DNA of 64,000 bases from DAISKN01 sp963716925 (lineage in GTDB: Bacteria > Acidobacteriota > Vicinamibacteria > Marinacidobacterales > SMYC01), in the NCBI GenBank assembly GCA_963716925.1, contig CAVQUX010000015.1:310001-374000 (forward strand), given 5' to 3'. How positions within the stretch are numbered: position 1 is the first letter of the stretch; the number at the start of each line of letters is the position of its first letter. Under the pieces are notes generated by a model. The model searched no databases. It saw only the letters and a program-made list of their open reading frames with translations, and was not told the origin of the DNA. Positions 55,939 to 64,000 of the stretch are shown one piece after another. The position numbers and the translations under genes were made by a program.

Positions 55939-56873
55939 TGCGACAGTCGACGAGCTCGGTCTTGATGATCGAGCCGGTTGCGTTCGGGAGCAATCCCGAC
56001 TCGGCCCGGACCAACGCCTTCATGCGGGACGCCACGGGCTTCCCTCCCGAAGAGCTCCAGGCCTCGGCCCTTCGTGAGTTCCTGGCGCTGGTCGAGCGGC
56101 TCGAGAGCGAAGGCGTCGAGGCTCTGGTATTTCGGGACCGGGCCGACTCTCCGTCGCCGGACGCGATCTTCCCCAACAACTGGGTGTCGTTCCACGAGGA
56201 AGGCCGGGCCCTCCTCTACCCCATGGAGCCGCCGAATCGGAGGCGGGAGCGGCGCACGGAGATTCTCGATTGGCTCTCGGTCGAGAAAGGCTTCCGGCTG
56301 GACGAGGTCATCGACCTGAGCTTTCACGAGGCCGAGGGTCGATTCCTCGAAGGCACGGGCAGCATGGTCTTCGACCGGCCCGGGAGAACGGTCTATGCCT
56401 CCGTCTCGCCGCGCACCACTCCGAGCCTCCTTCACGAGTACGGCGAGAGGTTCGGTCTTCGGATCGTTTCCTTCCACGCGTTCGACGCCGGAGGCGTCGC
56501 GGTGTACCACACGAACGTCGCTCTCGCTCTAGGAGCCGGCGTTGCCCTGTTCTGCGGGGAGGCCGTCCGGGACCTTTGCGAGAGGCGAGAGGTAATGGAG
56601 TCTCTCGAGAGCGGCGGGCGCGAAGTGGTCGAGCTCACGATGGAGCAGCTGTACGCGTTCGCCGGCAACATGCTCGCGCTCGAGAGCCGGCGGGGGGAGC
56701 CGCTCCTGGCGATGTCCGAGCGCGCGTTCTCGTCGCTGAGCCGGACGCAGCTCCAGAGGCTCGAACGTCGAGCGCGCCTCGTCCGGAGCCCGATTCCCAC
56801 CATCGAGGAGTTCGGCGGCGGAAGCGTCCGCTGCATGCTGGCGGAGGTGTTCCTCCCGCGGGTCAGGAGCTAG
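55938..56873 (+). CDS. ctlX: CtlX-type amidinotransferase-fold hydrolase
   Basis: 311 residues of the guanidino-modifying (PORR/ADI/DDAH) superfamily: MIEPVAFGSNPDSARTNAFM, the substrate loop DAIFPNNWVSFH, the acid pair EGTGSMVFDR, the catalytic His in AVYHTNVALALGAG, and the nucleophile Cys in GGGSVRCMLAEVFLP. This pattern is that of the citrulline-utilisation hydrolase CtlX. The start may be GTG at 55938 or ATG at 55965. It is convergent with the sigma-54 activator and overlaps its end by 11 bp. Arginine-citrulline metabolism is likely; no other genes of that pathway are nearby. Confidence 0.88.
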   Translation: MRQSTSSVLMIEPVAFGSNPDSARTNAFMRDATGFPPEELQASALREFLALVERLESEGVEALVFRDRADSPSPDAIFPNNWVSFHEEGRALLYPMEPPNRRRERRTEILDWLSVEKGFRLDEVIDLSFHEAEGRFLEGTGSMVFDRPGRTVYASVSPRTTPSLLHEYGERFGLRIVSFHAFDAGGVAVYHTNVALALGAGVALFCGEAVRDLCERREVMESLESGGREVVELTMEQLYAFAGNMLALESRRGEPLLAMSERAFSSLSRTQLQRLERRARLVRSPIPTIEEFGGGSVRCMLAEVFLPRVRS

Positions 56874-58377
56874 CTTCCTTCGGGGATCGCCTGCGGTAGG
56901 CCTGGACCTTGCTCTTCACCGTCCGGCGGTCGAGCCCGAGCCTTCGCGCGGTCTCGAGGAAGTTGCCCGAACGGTCGTAGACGTGGGCGCAATAGGCCTC
57001 GAGGAGCTCCTCCGCGGTCGAGCTTCCCTCTCGCAAGTCCACCAGCCAGGGCGAGTCCGCGGCCCTCGACGCGGGACGATACTCCTTGCGGACGAGGATG
57101 TTCCGCACGCATTGCTCGAGCTCGCGGAAGTTTCCCGGCCAGCCGTAGTCGGGCCCGAGATGGCTCTCTATCCAATGGAGGACTTCGGAAGTGACGGCGT
57201 CCGATTCCTCCGGACCCACGATGCGCCGGGCGATGAAGCGGACCAGCTCCTCGAGATCGTCGGGCGCATCCCCGAGCTGCTCCCGGAGCGAGGGCGTGGC
57301 GATGAGATCCGAGCAAAGGCGGTAGTAGAGATCCTCCCGGAAGCGGCCCGCCCGCATCTCCGCCGCCAGATCGCGGTGGGTCGCGGCCACGATCTTGCCC
57401 TCGAACTTCTGGGTCTTGGTCTCGCCCAGGGACTGGAACTCGCGCGTCTGCAGCACCCGCAGGAGCTTGACCTGAATCGCCGGGTCGAGATCGCCGATCT
57501 CGTCGAGGAACACCGTACCGAGCGCGGGGCAGATCGCGAAGAATCCCTTGCGGTCCGCGAGAGCGCCGGTGAAGGCCCCGCGGCGGTGGCCGAAGAGCTC
57601 GGATTCGATGAGCGTCGGCGCGAGCGCCGAGAGGTTCATGGGGTAGAAAGCTTCGGCCGCGTCGAGGACGAACCGCTCGGTCTTCGGCTGGAAGGGGATG
57701 TAGCGGGAGGAGCCGATGGCTCTCGCCACCAGCTCCTTCCCCGTACCCGAAGGACCGGTCACCAGCGTCGAGATGTCCCCCATACGGTCGAAGAGCGCGC
57801 GCCGATAGCGCCTCAGGTCGTGGGTGAAGATGGATTGCCAGATGGCGGCCCGGAGCCGCGCCGCGGGGTAGGAGCTCCCGACGATGAACTCGAAGATGTG
57901 GTGGGAGGCGCGGCGGATCTGGAACAGGAACGCGAACCAGTGCGAGAGCTCCGCCTCGATTCGCGTGGAGACCGCGGGCGGCGGCAGCAGGCGCACGGCC
58001 TCGCGGCAGAACGAATCGTAGAACCGAATGGCGGGCTCTCCCATCGCCCGTCCGAAGTCCCCTTCGAAGCGGTAGTACAGAATGTAGAAGACCAGCTCCT
58101 CGTAGAGCCGGGCGTCGTATGCCGAAGGCTTGCCTGCGGAAGCGAATCGAGGACGCAGCGATTTCGCCGTCGACTCCGCCCGGGCCTCGATCTTGACCAC
58201 GTTGGGGTTCTGCCGATCGAGGCGCTTGCTCCAGACCGGGCTCACTTCCTCGAAATCGTCCTTCAGGATCTCGCGCTCGAGCTCGATGCGCTGGGGAAGG
58301 AACGGGTTCGCGGTCGCGAGGCGGGAGAGGTTCTCGAGGAAGTCCCTTTCTTCTCGAGTGAAATCCGCGGAGCTCAT
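56863..58377 (-). CDS. Sigma-54-dependent transcriptional activator
   Basis: 504 residues. An N-terminal region of about 200 residues without a recognised receiver or GAF domain (YYRFEGDFGRAMGEPAIRFY) precedes the AAA+ domain: Walker A LVTGPSGTGKELVARAI, the sigma-54 contact motif RGAFTGA, Walker B LGTVFLDEIGDLDPAIQVKL, and RFREDLYYRL. A Fis-type helix-turn-helix ends it (NFLETARRLGLDRRTVKSKV). It is the only sigma-54 activator in the window, and three sigma-54 type promoters occur at 18-30 kb, but a link between them is only a possibility. Confidence 0.92.
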   Translation of the reverse strand: MSSADFTREERDFLENLSRLATANPFLPQRIELEREILKDDFEEVSPVWSKRLDRQNPNVVKIEARAESTAKSLRPRFASAGKPSAYDARLYEELVFYILYYRFEGDFGRAMGEPAIRFYDSFCREAVRLLPPPAVSTRIEAELSHWFAFLFQIRRASHHIFEFIVGSSYPAARLRAAIWQSIFTHDLRRYRRALFDRMGDISTLVTGPSGTGKELVARAIGSSRYIPFQPKTERFVLDAAEAFYPMNLSALAPTLIESELFGHRRGAFTGALADRKGFFAICPALGTVFLDEIGDLDPAIQVKLLRVLQTREFQSLGETKTQKFEGKIVAATHRDLAAEMRAGRFREDLYYRLCSDLIATPSLREQLGDAPDDLEELVRFIARRIVGPEESDAVTSEVLHWIESHLGPDYGWPGNFRELEQCVRNILVRKEYRPASRAADSPWLVDLREGSSTAEELLEAYCAHVYDRSGNFLETARRLGLDRRTVKSKVQAYRRRSPKEASS

Positions 58378-58630
58378 ATTCAACCATTGTATAGGTGGTG
58401 AGCAGCGTCTGGACAGCTCGAGACGGACGAGTTGAAGAAGATCGCGAAAAAAGCCCGAAACATCGAGATCGAGCGGGTGGGGTGAGCTGGCACGCGCCCT
58501 GCTACGGTCGACCGATCGGAGCCCATGGCCGGGAGGTCGATAACAAACCTGCCCTCACCCCCGACCTCCCGGCCGAGCTCCCGCATCCCGAGCCTTGATC
58601 CTATGTAGAAATGCATATAGATTGGGCGCG

Positions 58631-58954
58631 ATGAGAAGAAAGAGGCTCAGCTACAACGAGGCCTTGGTGCTCCAGGCTCTCGCCCGCGGCTTCCGCTACG
58701 GCTTCGAGATCATGGACTTCACGACGCTCGCGAGCGGCACCGCCTATCCCATCCTGAGGCGCTTCGAGATCGAGAAGCTCGTTCGCTCGCGCTGGGAAGG
58801 GGAGAGGACGGCGCAGCGCGACGGGCGGCCCCGCCGACGGTACTACGAGCTCACCGAGGAGGGCCGGAAGCTGCTCTCGATGGCGCTCGAGCGATTCTCC
58901 GACCATCGCCGAGTCTTCGGCGACGCCGTCGCCGAGCCTCAGTCGAGCCGATGA
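58631..58954 (+). CDS. PadR-family transcriptional regulator
   Basis: 107 residues with the PadR winged helix: LSYNEALVLQALARGFRYGF, LASGTAYPILRRFE, and RRRYYELTEEGRKLLSMALE. The stop overlaps the ATG of the ADOP permease gene. PadR next to an ADOP permease is a repeated arrangement in Acidobacteriota, where PadR probably controls it. ATG at 58631. Confidence 0.92.
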   Translation: MRRKRLSYNEALVLQALARGFRYGFEIMDFTTLASGTAYPILRRFEIEKLVRSRWEGERTAQRDGRPRRRYYELTEEGRKLLSMALERFSDHRRVFGDAVAEPQSSR

Positions 58955-61608
58955 AGCCTCCGATTCTCGCGCGGATCACGGTCGGGATCGCGAGCCTGGC
59001 GGTTCCGGCGTTCTACCGCGATCGGTTCCGCGAAGAGTGGCTCTCCGAGCTCTGGCACCTGAGGAATAAGGGAGCGCCGGCGTCGAAGATCGCCGCCCGG
59101 ACCGTCGGCGTGTTCCGGGACGCTCTCGAAACGCGCCGGCTGTTGCCCGAGGCGAGAGAGACGGGGAGGAGAAAGTTCATGGGATTCCGCGATGTCCGTC
59201 TCGCCTTGCGAAGCTTCCGGCAGCGGCCGGGCTGGACGTTCTTCGTCCTCGCCACGCTCGCCGTCGGCATCGGCGCCAACATCGCCATCTTCAGTCTCGT
59301 CGAGGCCGTCCTCCTTCGTCCCCTCCGATACGCCGAGCCCGACCGGTTGGTGAAGGTCCAGGGACTGACCCTCGCGAGCGGCCAACCAGGGAACATCTCC
59401 CCCGGGGAATTCTACGACTTCGCCGAACGGAGCGAGGTATTCGAATCGATGGGCGCTCACGGCTGGGTTGGATTCTTCACCGTCACCGGCGATCTGGAGC
59501 CCGAGCGCGTCGCCGGCTCGAGCGTGACCGCGGGCTTCTTCGAGACCCTGCGAGTGCGGCCCGCTCTCGGGAGGATCTTCACCGAAGACGAGGATCGGCC
59601 GGGGGCGCCTCTCACCGTCGTAGTTACTCATTCGTTCTGGCAATCACGACTGGGAGGCTCGTCTTCAGTCCTGGGAAAGACGATCCGGGTGAACGCCGAG
59701 CCTCACGAGATCGTGGGAGTTCTTCCGGCAGACTACCTGCACCCCGAGCCGAACCCCGAACGAGAGCCCTTCCTCTACACTCTCCAGCGGTTCGACCGCG
59801 GCGACCCTTGTCAGGATTGCCGGTTCATCCGCGCCATCGGACGGCTCCGCGACGGACGCTCGGTCGAAGAGGCCCGCGCCGAGCTCGCCGCCGTCGCACG
59901 GCGACGCGAGCGGGACGATCCCGCGTCCAACACCGGAAGGGGCGCCCACGTCGTCGAGCTCAAGGAGGCGATCGTCGCCGGCTCGCGAACGAGTCTGCTG
60001 GTCCTCTACGGGGCCGTCGGGGCGGTGCTTCTCATCGTCTGCGTCAATCTCGCGAACCTCCAGCTGGCGCAGGGGGTGATTCGCCAGAAGGCGCTCGCGA
60101 TCCAGTCGGCTCTGGGGGCGGGCCGCGGGGCGCTGGTGCGCCAGCTTCTGACGGAGAGCTGGATTCTCTCGATGGCGGGGGGATTCCTCGGACTCCTGCT
60201 CGCGGCCTCGGCGCGCGGATTCCTGGCGCAGCGGGCGATCCCGCGAGCGGTCGAGATCGACTTCGACTGGACCGCGCTCGGGTTCGCCGTCCTGCTCTCG
60301 TCGCTGACGGCGATCGTCTTCGGATTCGCACCGGCGTTGAGCCTCGCTTCCACGAACCTCCGAACCGTTCTCCTCGAGGGCGGAGGCCGGGGCGCTAGCG
60401 CAAGGGCCGACGCGCGGCGGATCCTGATCGGAGTCGAGGTCGCGCTCTCGCTGATGCTCCTCTTGGCCGCCGGGCTCCTGATCAGGAGTCTCGGAGAGCT
60501 TCGCTCGGTTGCGCCCGGGTTCCGCGCCGACCGCGTCCTCACGATGTCCCTCTCTCTCCCTCTCGCCCGCTACGCCGAGGGAGAGCAGATCCCCTTCTAC
60601 CAGCGGCTCTACGAGAGGATTCGGTCACTTCCGGAGGTCCGTGCGGTGGGCGGGACCAACATCCTTCCCTTGAGCGACAACTACTCCAACGACGCGTTCC
60701 AGATCGAGGCTCGCCCCGCGCCCCAGGGAGAGCGGCCCGGGGCGGAAGCGCGGTCCGTGAGCGCCGGTTACTTCGAGGCCATGGGGATTCCGTTGCTCCG
60801 CGGCAGGCTCTTCGACGAGCGGGACATCGCGAGCGCGGCGCGGGTGGTGGTGGTAAGCGAATCGATGGCCGCGAAGTTCTGGCCGGGCGAGGATCCTCTG
60901 GGAGCGCACATCACTTACAACCGCGGCGTTTCCGACGAGGGGAAGCTCGACGTGGGCGGAACGGGCTCGCGCGAGATCGTGGGAATCGTTTCCGACGTGA
61001 AGCATCTGGACCTGAACGAGGAGAGCGTCCCGATGTTCTACACCCCTCAAGCCCAGGAGCCTTCTTTTCACACCATGACGCTCGTGGTGCGAACGTCGTC
61101 GTCGGCGGAAGCCGTCGCTTCCGGAATCTCGAGGGAGCTAAAGGCGATGGATCCGGAAATCCCCCTCTACTCCGTGCGCAGCCTGAGCGAGGTCCTCGAG
61201 GGTTCGGTGAGCGAGGAGCGGTTCCGCGCGCGCGTCCTCGGGCTCTTCGCGCTGGTCGCGCTCGGCCTCGCCGCTCTCGGAGTCTACGCGGTCATGGGGC
61301 TCACCGTAGCTCAGCGCGAGCGCGAGATCGGAATCCGGATGGCGCTCGGCGCGAGGGTGAAGGACGTGGTGCGGATGCTCGTCCTCGAGAGCATGAGGCC
61401 GGTGGTCTGGGGCCTCGCCGCCGGCGCCGTCGGCGCGACCTTCCTGACCCAGGCGCTGCGGAGCCTGCTCTTCCGGATCGAGCCTTCGGATCCCGCGACC
61501 TTCGTCGGCGTTACCACGATCCTCGGCGTGACCGCGCTCGCGGCCGCCCTCATTCCAACGCTGCGGGCGGCTCGAGTCGACCCGGTGAGGACCCTCCGCT
61601 CGGAGTGA
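58951..61608 (+). CDS. ADOP-type (acidobacterial duplicated orphan permease) MacB-like protein
   Basis: 885 residues. A short N-terminal extension (FYRDRFREEWLSELWHLRNK) is typical of ADOP. Two MacB_PCD/FtsX units follow: helix FVLATLAVGIGANIAIFSLV, first FtsX block with AVGAVLLIVCVNLANLQLAQ and ALAIQSALGAGRGALVRQLL, then a second helix LIGVEVALSLMLLLAAGLL and second FtsX block ALVALGLAALGVYAVMGLTV with REREIGIRMALGARVKDVVR. No ATPase gene is adjacent, as usual for this family. Function unknown; perhaps a non-transport envelope role. Confidence 0.92.
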   Translation: MKPPILARITVGIASLAVPAFYRDRFREEWLSELWHLRNKGAPASKIAARTVGVFRDALETRRLLPEARETGRRKFMGFRDVRLALRSFRQRPGWTFFVLATLAVGIGANIAIFSLVEAVLLRPLRYAEPDRLVKVQGLTLASGQPGNISPGEFYDFAERSEVFESMGAHGWVGFFTVTGDLEPERVAGSSVTAGFFETLRVRPALGRIFTEDEDRPGAPLTVVVTHSFWQSRLGGSSSVLGKTIRVNAEPHEIVGVLPADYLHPEPNPEREPFLYTLQRFDRGDPCQDCRFIRAIGRLRDGRSVEEARAELAAVARRRERDDPASNTGRGAHVVELKEAIVAGSRTSLLVLYGAVGAVLLIVCVNLANLQLAQGVIRQKALAIQSALGAGRGALVRQLLTESWILSMAGGFLGLLLAASARGFLAQRAIPRAVEIDFDWTALGFAVLLSSLTAIVFGFAPALSLASTNLRTVLLEGGGRGASARADARRILIGVEVALSLMLLLAAGLLIRSLGELRSVAPGFRADRVLTMSLSLPLARYAEGEQIPFYQRLYERIRSLPEVRAVGGTNILPLSDNYSNDAFQIEARPAPQGERPGAEARSVSAGYFEAMGIPLLRGRLFDERDIASAARVVVVSESMAAKFWPGEDPLGAHITYNRGVSDEGKLDVGGTGSREIVGIVSDVKHLDLNEESVPMFYTPQAQEPSFHTMTLVVRTSSSAEAVASGISRELKAMDPEIPLYSVRSLSEVLEGSVSEERFRARVLGLFALVALGLAALGVYAVMGLTVAQREREIGIRMALGARVKDVVRMLVLESMRPVVWGLAAGAVGATFLTQALRSLLFRIEPSDPATFVGVTTILGVTALAAALIPTLRAARVDPVRTLRSE

Positions 61609-61863
61609 ATGCGCGGATTTGGTTGAACGATCTCAATAACTGGCAGATGACGCGCGACTTTCGTCAAGTGGTTCAGCGGCATCGAGCTTTCGTCTCGAAG
61701 TATTCGCGGCTGATCAGACCTGAACCGTATTCTTGTGGAAAGGGAGATGCCCGATTGACGCATCGCACCGACGGAACATACATTGCCGGGAGTGCCGATC
61801 CGATATATCCGCTCGCCTTCTAAACGGAAACGCGGGCACGAACTTCTCCGGGCGCGTTGAGCG
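61609..61863. other. Intergenic gap before the symporter
   Basis: 255 bp of lower GC. A 72-codon ORF from 61605 overlaps the ADOP stop but has no ribosome site and no recognisable features. The lower GC relative to both neighbours is notable, but no promoter is clear. Confidence 0.4.
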
Positions 61864-63393
61864 ATGGCGCTCTCCGGCGTCGACTTGTTCGTCGTCCTCT
61901 CGTACCTCGGGGCCATCGTAGGGATGTCGTGGGCGTTCGCCCGCCGACAGCGCAGCGGAGAAGAGTACTTCCTCGCGGGCCGCGCGATGTCCGGCCCCGT
62001 GCTCGCAGCGTCGATCCTCGCCAACCAGGCGAGTGCGGTGAGTCTCGTGGGGGCGCCCGCGTTCGTGGCCCTGCGCGAGGGTGGAGGCCTTCTGTGGCTC
62101 CAGTACGAGCTCGCCGTGCCCATCGCGATGCTGCTGCTCATTGCGCTCCTCCTTCCCGCGCTTCGTAGCGTGCCCGGGTCGTCCATCTACGCCTACGCCG
62201 AGAATCGCTTCGGCCGCTCCACGCGGCGGGCGCTGGCTGGCGCGTTCCTTCTCTCGCGGGGGCTGGCGCTCGGCGTCGTCCTCTACGCCTCGGCGCTGGT
62301 CGTGGCCGAGACGCTCGGCTGGCCGGTGGACGCGGCGCTGCTGCTCGTCGGGGCGTTCGCGGCCGCCTACACCGGGCTCGGAGGGATCGTGGCGGACATT
62401 TGGAGCGACGTGTTCCAGCTCGTCCTCCTGTGGGGTGGGACCGTCGTGTGCGCGCTCGACTTGCTCGCGGAGCGAGGCTTCGCCCTCCTCCGCGCAGTCC
62501 CCGAGGAGCGGATGCGGACCCTGGTGCTGGATTCGACGGGACTTGTGGACGGTAACACCTTCTCCTTCTGGCCGATGCTGCTGGGAGGTCTCTTCTTGTA
62601 TCTGACGTACTACGGCTGCGATCAGAGCCAGGCCCAGCGCCTCCTCACCGCCCGCGACGACCGCGAGGCGCGCCGAGCTCTGGTCCTGAACGGCCTTCTC
62701 CGCTTCCCGCTCGTCCTGACCTACTGCCTGTTTGGCCTCCTTCTTGCCGGTCTCCTGCGCCTGGATCCGCATTTCGCGGCGGCGATGGAGGGCCGGCCAC
62801 CCGACAGTCTGGTTCCAATCTTCATGACGAGCTACCTCCCGTCGGGGCTGCGCGGCCTCATGCTTGCCGCCATCCTGGCGGCGGCCATGTCCTCGATCGA
62901 CTCTGCGCTCAACAGCCTTGCCGCCGTCACGCTCGAAGACGTCTTCAATTTGCCGCCCGCGAGACAGGGCGTCTGGATCCCGCGGGTCACGACGCTCTTC
63001 TGGGGTCTGTTCGCGGTGGTCTCCGGCACGGCGTTCGCGCGCGCCGGAACCGGCATCATCGAGGTCATCAACCAGATCGGCTCCGCCTTCTATGGTCCGC
63101 TCCTGGGAGTGTTCGCCCTCGGCGTCCTCGCGCCGGCCGTCGACGGCCGAGCCGCTATGTTGGGCCTCGGCGTCGGCCTCGCGGGAAACCTGCTCGTGGC
63201 GCGGCTGGCCCCGGCTGTTTCGTGGCTATGGTGGAACCCCGCGGGCATCGCTTTCACGGTGACGTCAGCGCTCCTGCTGACAAGGGCCTGGCCCAAGCTC
63301 CCGACCATCGTCTGGCCTCGCCGGGAAGGGATGGTCCTGACGTCAGCGTTCGTCGTGATGCTCGGAATCCTCGTGTTGCTGCAGCGGTGCTGA
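61864..63393 (+). CDS. Sodium/solute symporter (SSS family)
   Basis: 509 residues with about 13 hydrophobic helices. SSS signatures: EEYFLAGRAMSGPVLAASIL with ANQASAVSLVGAPAF, AYTGLGGIVADIWSDVFQLV, YYGCDQSQAQRLLTA and AAILAAAMSSIDSALNSLAA, the last giving the Na+-site serines. It imports a solute such as a sugar, carboxylate or amino acid using the sodium gradient; the substrate is unknown. No frame change. ATG at 61864. Confidence 0.92.
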   Translation: MALSGVDLFVVLSYLGAIVGMSWAFARRQRSGEEYFLAGRAMSGPVLAASILANQASAVSLVGAPAFVALREGGGLLWLQYELAVPIAMLLLIALLLPALRSVPGSSIYAYAENRFGRSTRRALAGAFLLSRGLALGVVLYASALVVAETLGWPVDAALLLVGAFAAAYTGLGGIVADIWSDVFQLVLLWGGTVVCALDLLAERGFALLRAVPEERMRTLVLDSTGLVDGNTFSFWPMLLGGLFLYLTYYGCDQSQAQRLLTARDDREARRALVLNGLLRFPLVLTYCLFGLLLAGLLRLDPHFAAAMEGRPPDSLVPIFMTSYLPSGLRGLMLAAILAAAMSSIDSALNSLAAVTLEDVFNLPPARQGVWIPRVTTLFWGLFAVVSGTAFARAGTGIIEVINQIGSAFYGPLLGVFALGVLAPAVDGRAAMLGLGVGLAGNLLVARLAPAVSWLWWNPAGIAFTVTSALLLTRAWPKLPTIVWPRREGMVLTSAFVVMLGILVLLQRC

Positions 63394-63465
63394 GCCTTAG
63401 ATGCCAGTGCGCCGAGCCTCCGTTTGGGACGGTGGTGGCGAGGAAGAGCGCGTGCCGGCATTGTT

Positions 63466-63493
63466 TTGACTACCAATTACTTTCTGCTAGTAT
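63466..63493 (+). promoter_or_regulatory. Sigma-70 type promoter
   Basis: TTGACT (63466-63471), 16 nt, TAGTAT (63488-63493), in a short AT-rich patch. It would start transcription near 63500, close to the ATG at 63503. Confidence 0.55.
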
Positions 63494-63502
63494 TCGGCCA
63501 GG

Positions 63503-63745
63503 ATGCAACGAGATCGCTCTAAAGCTCCGTCGAACGCCGTGGCCGTCGTCGCCCTAGTTTGGAATGGTCCGGATTCTTCACGGCGAAGCCGGATTGTGGT
63601 GGGCGAGTTGGTGGACCGGATGTGCGCGCACCTCTCGACGGTGTCAGAAATCGTCGAACAGCTGGTCACACGGCGCGTGTTGCGTCGAGAGATCGACGCC
63701 CACGTTGTTACCGAGGCGCCAGGCGTTCTCACGACCGCAGGATAG
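63503..63745 (+). CDS. Small ORF, unknown function
   Basis: 80 codons starting MQRDRSKAPSNAVAVVALVW, ending before the partial gene at 63767. A good promoter precedes it (63466-63493), but no family is recognised and the composition is ordinary for a chance ORF. The mRNA would have almost no leader. Confidence 0.35.
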   Translation: MQRDRSKAPSNAVAVVALVWNGPDSSRRSRIVVGELVDRMCAHLSTVSEIVEQLVTRRVLRREIDAHVVTEAPGVLTTAG

Positions 63746-63766
63746 CAAGGCGACTGGTCGGTAACT

Positions 63767-64000
63767 GTGTGCGAAGGCCGAATCGATGGGGACGTGGAGG
63801 CGTTCCTTCGTCAACACGTCAAGTCTTATGAGCATCTCGAGGCTCTCCTTCTGCTTCGGAGCCACCGAGATGAGGATTGGACCTCCGAGGCAGTCGCCGA
63901 GAAGCTGCGAATCACTCCGGCGGCCGCGCAAGAGGCGATCGACCACTTTGGCGCCACGGGCTTGATCCTGTCGCAGGCGAGCGGCTCGCGGCCCGCCTTT
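63767..64000 (+). CDS. Winged-helix-like protein, N-terminal part (runs off the window)
   Basis: An open frame from GTG at 63767 with no stop to the window end. It reads DVEAFLRQHVKSYEHLEALL, LLRSHRDEDWTSEAVAEKLR, ITPAAAQEAIDHFGATGLIL, a pattern like a winged-helix domain that counts residues between helices as in MarR-like or BlaI-like folds. No precise family is claimed. It may be translated together with the small ORF before it. Confidence 0.55.
   Translation, partial: MCEGRIDGDVEAFLRQHVKSYEHLEALLLLRSHRDEDWTSEAVAEKLRITPAAAQEAIDHFGATGLILSQASGSRPAF

Noticed and set aside
61605..61823. Small ORF overlapping the ADOP stop
   Set aside because: No ribosome site, no hydrophobic or domain pattern, and no conserved neighbour context.

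Overview
The window is GC-rich DNA that looks most like an Acidobacteriota genome. That assignment is inference from gene families: an ADOP-type MacB permease next to PadR, a protein kinase with a TolB-like tail, DUF2911, CtlX, and several BON proteins. There are no rRNA or tRNA genes and no CRISPR. Many genes are intact proteins broken by single-base frame changes, about one per kb in the first 31 kb and ten or more in glgX. Base-level sequence error is therefore likely, and I annotate such genes as one CDS spanning the frames.

Region 1 (1-36 kb) reads as an envelope and stress island. It opens with an AcvB/VirJ lysyl-phosphatidylglycerol hydrolase and MprF. A MacA-MacB-MacB-OMF efflux operon follows on the minus strand, ending at a truncated MgtA-type ATPase and a small secreted protein. 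Next come a minus-strand signalling operon (SpoIIE phosphatase, small Cys protein, GGDEF cyclase), a divergent OmpR-type two-component system, glycogen phosphorylase, a Tyr-rich PEGA protein, three BON proteins, a STAS protein, a secreted kinase-like protein with an Omp85-like barrel, a PAP2 phosphatase, a DUF4398-like lipoprotein, an M50 protease, glycogen debranching enzyme, a second OB-like secreted protein and a second AcvB. Among these lie broken genes: MgtA, a mannose-1-phosphate guanylyltransferase, an H+-ATPase, an ABC-2 permease, a FixJ receiver split by an inversion, and a DUF1003 tail.

The most interesting signal is regulatory. Eight promoters in region 1 share one architecture: a 16-bp operator (ATTAA, six bases, TTAAT), six bases, a YTCACG-like element, about 22 bases, then an AT-rich -10-like hexamer. 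Six of the eight keep exactly 34 nt between operator and hexamer. They face efflux, SpoIIE, STAS, barrel/kinase-like, PAP2, lipoprotein, BON and OB-like genes. The two-component system among them is the natural candidate regulator. Two pairs of these promoters are duplicated together with their leaders, and one pair carries a conserved short upstream ORF. Three other genes of the island (PEGA and two BON genes) have sigma-54 type promoters instead, so the island seems to combine two envelope-stress circuits.

Region 2 (36-61.6 kb) is mostly intact housekeeping and catabolic DNA: homocysteine methyltransferase-like protein and FAD oxidoreductase; the protein kinase; a DUF433/DUF5615 toxin-antitoxin pair; an overlapping operon of SDR, small secreted protein, amidase, M20 peptidase and OPT transporter; an IMPDH-family protein; NAD(P)HX epimerase-like protein; DUF420; M12B-like protease; DUF2911; an ExeA-like ATPase; an ECF sigma/anti-sigma-like/PDZ operon; CtlX; a sigma-54 activator; and PadR with the ADOP permease. 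Region 3 (61.8-64 kb) holds a sodium/solute symporter and two small or partial ORFs. The change at about 35.93 kb, where a DUF1003 fragment ends, may be a real recombination border or an assembly join.
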